This document shows positions 13,633-16,937 of a stretch of 16,937 nt of DNA, piece after piece. Numbering within the stretch: position 1 is the first letter of the stretch; every line of letters starts with the position of its first letter. Location of the stretch: contig JAGVOC010000091.1 in NCBI GenBank assembly GCA_020052975.1, positions 1 through 16,937 of the forward strand. Direction: 5' to 3'. This DNA is from Desulfobacterales bacterium (GTDB lineage Bacteria > Desulfobacterota > Desulfobacteria > Desulfobacterales > RPRI01). Position numbers and translations under genes: made by a program. Below the pieces are notes generated by a model. The model was not told where the DNA came from and ran no database searches. It saw only the letters and a list, made by a program, of their open reading frames with translations.

Positions 13633-15111
13633 ATGCTGAATAAAACAGAAAATGAATATCTTTTAAAAGCAGTAAAAGCCTTTAAAAGAAAGATTCTCAT
13701 AATATCGCCTGATTTTAAAATTATTTCAATTAACACCGATCCAAGTCAGATTTTAAAACATGATGTCATAGGCAAAGTATGCTACCAGGCCCTTTATGAC
13801 CGTACCTCCCATTGTGATAATTGTCCTGCTCTAAAGGTCATGGAAACAAAACAGCCTACCATGGTGGACAGAATAACTACGCCAAACCAGGAGAAGGTGC
13901 TCTGTCTATATTCCTATCCGATACTTTCAGGGGATAACATAGACGCTCTTGTAATTCTCGATTTTGACTTTCCGGCACTCGTAGGGCTGGAAGAAAGACT
14001 GAAAAGGTCAAACGCCTTTTTGCGAAATCTGATTTTAAGCTCGGTGGACGGCGTTATCGCGGCAGATATGAAAGGCAAGATTCTTATCTTCAACGATTCC
14101 GCAGCAGAGATCAGCGGCTATAAAGTTGAAGAGGCTTTACATCAGCTTAACATCCGTGATGTATATCCGGGCGATGACGCAAGAGAGATAATGAAGAAGC
14201 TCCGGAGCGACGACCACGGCGGAAAGGGAAAGCTGAAATCATACATAGTTGATGTCCGGGGGAAAAACGGAGGACTTATTCCCATCAGCCTTAATGCTGC
14301 AATTGTGTACGAAGAGGAACGCGAAGTTGCAACAATCGGATTTTTTCACGACATGCGTGAAACCCTCAGGATGAAAAAGGAACTTGAAAAAGCTCAGATA
14401 CAGATCCTCCAGTCGGAAAAAATGGCATCTCTCGGAAAATTGGCAGCAGGCGTTGCACACCAGTTGAATAACCCGTTAAGCAGCATCACCCTTTTTACAC
14501 AGCTCGTACTTGAAGAATATAAACTTGAAGAAGGGGCGCGAAATGACCTCTCCCGTATCTATAAAGAAGCCCAGAGATGCCGGGACACGGTTAAGGAACT
14601 GCTCGAGTTTGCGCGGCAGACCCGCCAGGAAATGCGTCCGCACGATGTAAATAGTGCTATTTTGCGCACCATGTTTCTGCTTGAAAACCAGACCCTTTTT
14701 CATAATATTGAGATAGAAAAGGAGCTCTCTCCCTTACTTCCTGAAGTTTACGGAGACATCCAGCAACTGAATCATATTTTTATGAACGTAATTTTAAATG
14801 CCGCAGATGCGATGGAAGGAAAGGGAAAACTTTCCATAAAAAGCTATAAGCCCCTGCAAAGTGATACCGTAATCATTGAAATATCAGATACCGGCCCCGG
14901 AATACCACAAAACATACTGCCGCATATATTCGAACCCTTCTTTACCACGAAGGAAGTAGGGAAAGGCACAGGCCTCGGACTTAGCCTTGTATACAGCATG
15001 ATAGATAATCACAAGGGAAGAATATACGCAAAGAGCAGAGCCGGGAACGGAACTACTTTTTTTATAGAACTTCCAATAGCCAAATTGGACAAGGAAGGAA
15101 CTGCAAATTGA
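13633..15111 (+). CDS. PAS-PAS sensor histidine kinase
   Basis: This is a soluble-looking sensor kinase: no signal peptide or membrane segment is visible in its 492 residues. Two PAS domains (about 15-115 and 125-245) precede a short coiled coil (about 245-265). The phosphoacceptor H-box has His276 in GVAHQLNNPL, and the ATPase domain has N389 (NAADAME), D419 (DTGPGIP) and GTGLGLS (445-451). The first PAS carries a cysteine group, Cys50, Cys61 and Cys64, in CYQALYDRTSHCDNCPA, a pattern I know from other kinases of anaerobic bacteria and which might bind metal, an Fe-S cluster or respond to redox; this is inference. GAGGA lies seven bases before the ATG. It overlaps the next gene by four bases. 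The signal sensed and the target are unknown. Confidence 0.92.
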   Translation: MLNKTENEYLLKAVKAFKRKILIISPDFKIISINTDPSQILKHDVIGKVCYQALYDRTSHCDNCPALKVMETKQPTMVDRITTPNQEKVLCLYSYPILSGDNIDALVILDFDFPALVGLEERLKRSNAFLRNLILSSVDGVIAADMKGKILIFNDSAAEISGYKVEEALHQLNIRDVYPGDDAREIMKKLRSDDHGGKGKLKSYIVDVRGKNGGLIPISLNAAIVYEEEREVATIGFFHDMRETLRMKKELEKAQIQILQSEKMASLGKLAAGVAHQLNNPLSSITLFTQLVLEEYKLEEGARNDLSRIYKEAQRCRDTVKELLEFARQTRQEMRPHDVNSAILRTMFLLENQTLFHNIEIEKELSPLLPEVYGDIQQLNHIFMNVILNAADAMEGKGKLSIKSYKPLQSDTVIIEISDTGPGIPQNILPHIFEPFFTTKEVGKGTGLGLSLVYSMIDNHKGRIYAKSRAGNGTTFFIELPIAKLDKEGTAN

Positions 15112-16604
15112 AAAACAAACCCGAAACGTCGCATGTTCTTGTTGTTGATGACGAAGAAGGAATAAGGAGCGGAGCGGAAAGAATACTCATCCGGATGGGG
15201 TTAAAAGTGCTTACGGCTGCAAGAGGAAATGAAGCTCTTGATATCATGGAAAGGGAAGATGTCTCAATAGTTCTTCTTGATCTGAAAATGCCCGGACTTG
15301 ACGGGATGCAGGTTTTAAGACGAATTAAGGAAAGCAACCTGAACATTCTCGTTATAGTTATTACAGGCTATGCAACAGTTGAAACCGCAATTGAAGCCAT
15401 GAAACAGGGCGCATATGATTTTATTGCAAAACCTTTTGAGCCTGATCACCTGAGAATAGTCGTCAACCGTGCAAGGGAAAAAATAAAACTGACATTTGAG
15501 GCGGAAAACCTCGAACTGGAAAGGAAAAGAACTCTGGCGGACCTTGGAACCGAAAAAAGCCGCGTCAGGACTATTATCGAATCCCTTCCAAACGGAATCA
15601 TCGTGACCAATTCATTGGGACAGGTTGCACTTATGAATCCGGCTCTTTTAAGACATATTGGCATTGACCCTTCATGCGGCGCTACAGGTGAACATATAGG
15701 TCATTACGTTAAAGACGAGGGATTTTGCAGGCTTGTTATGGAGATCTCACAGGGAAAGCATCTTGATGCCGGAGATGTTTCTGCATATGAGTTTTCCCCT
15801 GTTGAAGGCAAATTTCTCATGGCAAGGGGAAGGCCTGTACTTGGAGATGAAAACGAATGCCTTGGCGCTGTTGTTGCGGTTGAAGATATTACAGCCCTGA
15901 AGGTGCTTGACAGGCTTAAATCCGAATTTGTAGCCAAGGTATCCCATGAACTGAGATCTCCTCTTTCTACAATCCATGAACAGATAGCAGTTGTTTTAAA
16001 GGATATGGCCGGGGAAGAATCAAACGATGACAAACTCGTACTTGCACGTGCGAAGGAAAAAACCAGCGGGCTCATTTCTCTGATAGGTGACCTTCTCGAT
16101 CTTTCGCGAATTGAAACAGGCATGGTATACCAGGAGCCAAAACCTTTAAATATAGATGTGCTGCTAAAGAGTATAGTTGACTTTCTCGGCACCAGAGCAA
16201 AATCCAAGCAACAGTCGCTTGTGTTAAAGCTCCCGGAAGCGCCCCTCCCTTCTCTCACAATTGATCCGATGGCTATTGAAAGCATTTTCGGGAACCTGAT
16301 TACAAATGCAATCAATTACACAAATGAGGGAGGAGAAATTATAGTCACTGCTGAGACTGATAGGGAAAACATCATTGTAAATGTGAAGGATAACGGTTTT
16401 GGAATAGACCCGGCATATCATGAGAAAATCTTCGATAAGTTTTTCAGGGTAAAAAATGAGAAAACAAGGTATATAACCGGCACCGGACTTGGGCTTCCTA
16501 TAGTAAAAGGACTTTTAAATGACCTTGGCGGATCAATAAGCTTAGAGAGCGCTCCGGGCAAGGGAAGCGTTTTTACCGTATCGCTTCCGGTTAAGAAACA
16601 ATAA
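15108..16604 (+). CDS. Receiver-PAS-histidine kinase (hybrid, N-terminal receiver)
   Basis: This is probably the phosphorylation partner of the kinase encoded just upstream. The 498-residue protein begins with TTG inside the TTGA overlap with the previous stop, and GGAAGGAA lies nine bases upstream. The receiver domain (about 8-125) has acidic Asp14-Asp15, phosphoacceptor Asp58 (LLDLKMPG), Thr86 and Lys108. A linker helix (about 125-150) leads to a PAS domain (about 150-260), then a second kinase core with His280 in KVSHELRSPL, D428 in DNGFGID and GTGLGLP near 450. It has no DNA-binding or other output domain, so it may relay the signal onwards by its own kinase activity to a regulator encoded elsewhere. 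No membrane segments are visible. Confidence 0.92.
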   Translation: MKNKPETSHVLVVDDEEGIRSGAERILIRMGLKVLTAARGNEALDIMEREDVSIVLLDLKMPGLDGMQVLRRIKESNLNILVIVITGYATVETAIEAMKQGAYDFIAKPFEPDHLRIVVNRAREKIKLTFEAENLELERKRTLADLGTEKSRVRTIIESLPNGIIVTNSLGQVALMNPALLRHIGIDPSCGATGEHIGHYVKDEGFCRLVMEISQGKHLDAGDVSAYEFSPVEGKFLMARGRPVLGDENECLGAVVAVEDITALKVLDRLKSEFVAKVSHELRSPLSTIHEQIAVVLKDMAGEESNDDKLVLARAKEKTSGLISLIGDLLDLSRIETGMVYQEPKPLNIDVLLKSIVDFLGTRAKSKQQSLVLKLPEAPLPSLTIDPMAIESIFGNLITNAINYTNEGGEIIVTAETDRENIIVNVKDNGFGIDPAYHEKIFDKFFRVKNEKTRYITGTGLGLPIVKGLLNDLGGSISLESAPGKGSVFTVSLPVKKQ

Positions 16605-16609
16605 AAAAT

Positions 16610-16937
16610 TTAGTCTGAACTCCGCTTCGCAAGTTCATTCAATACGAACGTCAGCGGCCTTTCATCTTCGCATTTTCCGACAAACCTTATCGGGCCTGGC
16701 CTCCGGTAATCATCTTCACCGGCAACTGCACCAAGCCATTTTTCCCTGAGCGCTTTTACGATCTGGAAACAGGGTGAATTTACATCGACAATCGTTTTTT
16801 CCAGAACAAGATCCAGTTTGCCTTTTCTTTCCTCAATATGCATAAGGGGCGCTATCGGGATACCTATCGGTTCCCACTTTTCAAATTCTTTTTCAAGATT
16901 CTTTATTGCCGCCATCTGGCCGGTTGCGCCGTTTGCT
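16610..16937 (-). CDS. pfp: C-terminal part of probable PPi-dependent 6-phosphofructokinase (runs off the window)
   Basis: The frame is open to the right-hand edge, so the ATG at 16915 is probably internal. The residues before it read NGATGQ, in frame. Visible landmarks are GATGQMAAIKNL, EPIGIPIAPLMH, LEKTIVDVNSPCFQ and YRRPGPIRF. The glycine-rich start followed by an Asp-x-x-Ser-Pro-x-Phe block and a Pro-Gly-Pro-Ile near the C-terminus matches the tail of pyrophosphate-dependent phosphofructokinases as I remember them. That enzyme interconverts fructose 6-phosphate and fructose 1,6-bisphosphate using PPi. The gene converges on the receiver-kinase gene with only five bases between stop codons and no evident terminator. 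Without the catalytic N-terminal part the assignment stays moderate. Confidence 0.6.
   Translation of the reverse strand, partial: ANGATGQMAAIKNLEKEFEKWEPIGIPIAPLMHIEERKGKLDLVLEKTIVDVNSPCFQIVKALREKWLGAVAGEDDYRRPGPIRFVGKCEDERPLTFVLNELAKRSSD

Overview
The window looks like chromosomal DNA from an anaerobic, fatty-acid-oxidising member of the Desulfobacterota, probably a relative of the sulfate-reducing Desulfobacterales. This placement is an inference. It rests on the electron-transfer-flavoprotein / membrane Fe-S oxidoreductase / acyl-CoA dehydrogenase cluster, the cysteine-bearing PAS kinase, a C-terminal piece of a PPi-dependent phosphofructokinase, and long palindromic intergenic repeats of a kind I associate with these genomes. 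No rRNA, tRNA, CRISPR array, transposase or phage gene is visible.

Layout. (1) 100-3241, minus strand: biotin block. birA (biotin-protein ligase with an HTH domain) is followed by bioY, ecfA and ecfT, a complete ECF-type biotin importer whose three genes overlap. A 126-bp near-perfect palindrome lies between birA and bioY. A second, larger palindrome (140-bp core, outer arms reaching 3261-3447) lies upstream of birA, separating it from a possible BirA operator at 3491-3526. (2) 3550-4443, minus strand: a single DHH/DHHA1 phosphoesterase gene with its own recognisable promoter, placed just after the terminator of the next block. (3) 4533-13113, minus strand: fatty-acid oxidation block. A TetR-family regulator very like Bacillus FadR leads two acyl-CoA dehydrogenase genes. 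A second promoter then drives a membrane Fe-S oxidoreductase (EtfD-like), etfB and etfA, and the block ends in a strong intrinsic terminator. Both promoters carry the same operator architecture, TGAATGA-N4-TCATTCA. (4) 13114-13632: about 520 bp without a convincing gene, holding a 9-bp tandem repeat and two GC-rich hairpins. (5) 13633-16604, plus strand: two overlapping signalling genes, a PAS-PAS histidine kinase and a receiver-PAS-histidine kinase, with no DNA-binding output protein in view. (6) 16610-16937, minus strand: C-terminal part of a gene entering from the right, probably PPi-dependent phosphofructokinase.

How it works together. The acyl-CoA dehydrogenases would pass electrons to EtfAB, which would pass them to the membrane oxidoreductase and so to the quinone pool. 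The FadR-like repressor, expected to be released by long-chain acyl-CoA, would control its own operon and the electron-transfer operon through matching operators.

The observations most worth following are the cross-phylum match of regulator and operator, loss of all four expected cluster cysteines from the first CCG domain of the oxidoreductase, a possible ATT start codon for the regulator, and the two long palindromes flanking birA.
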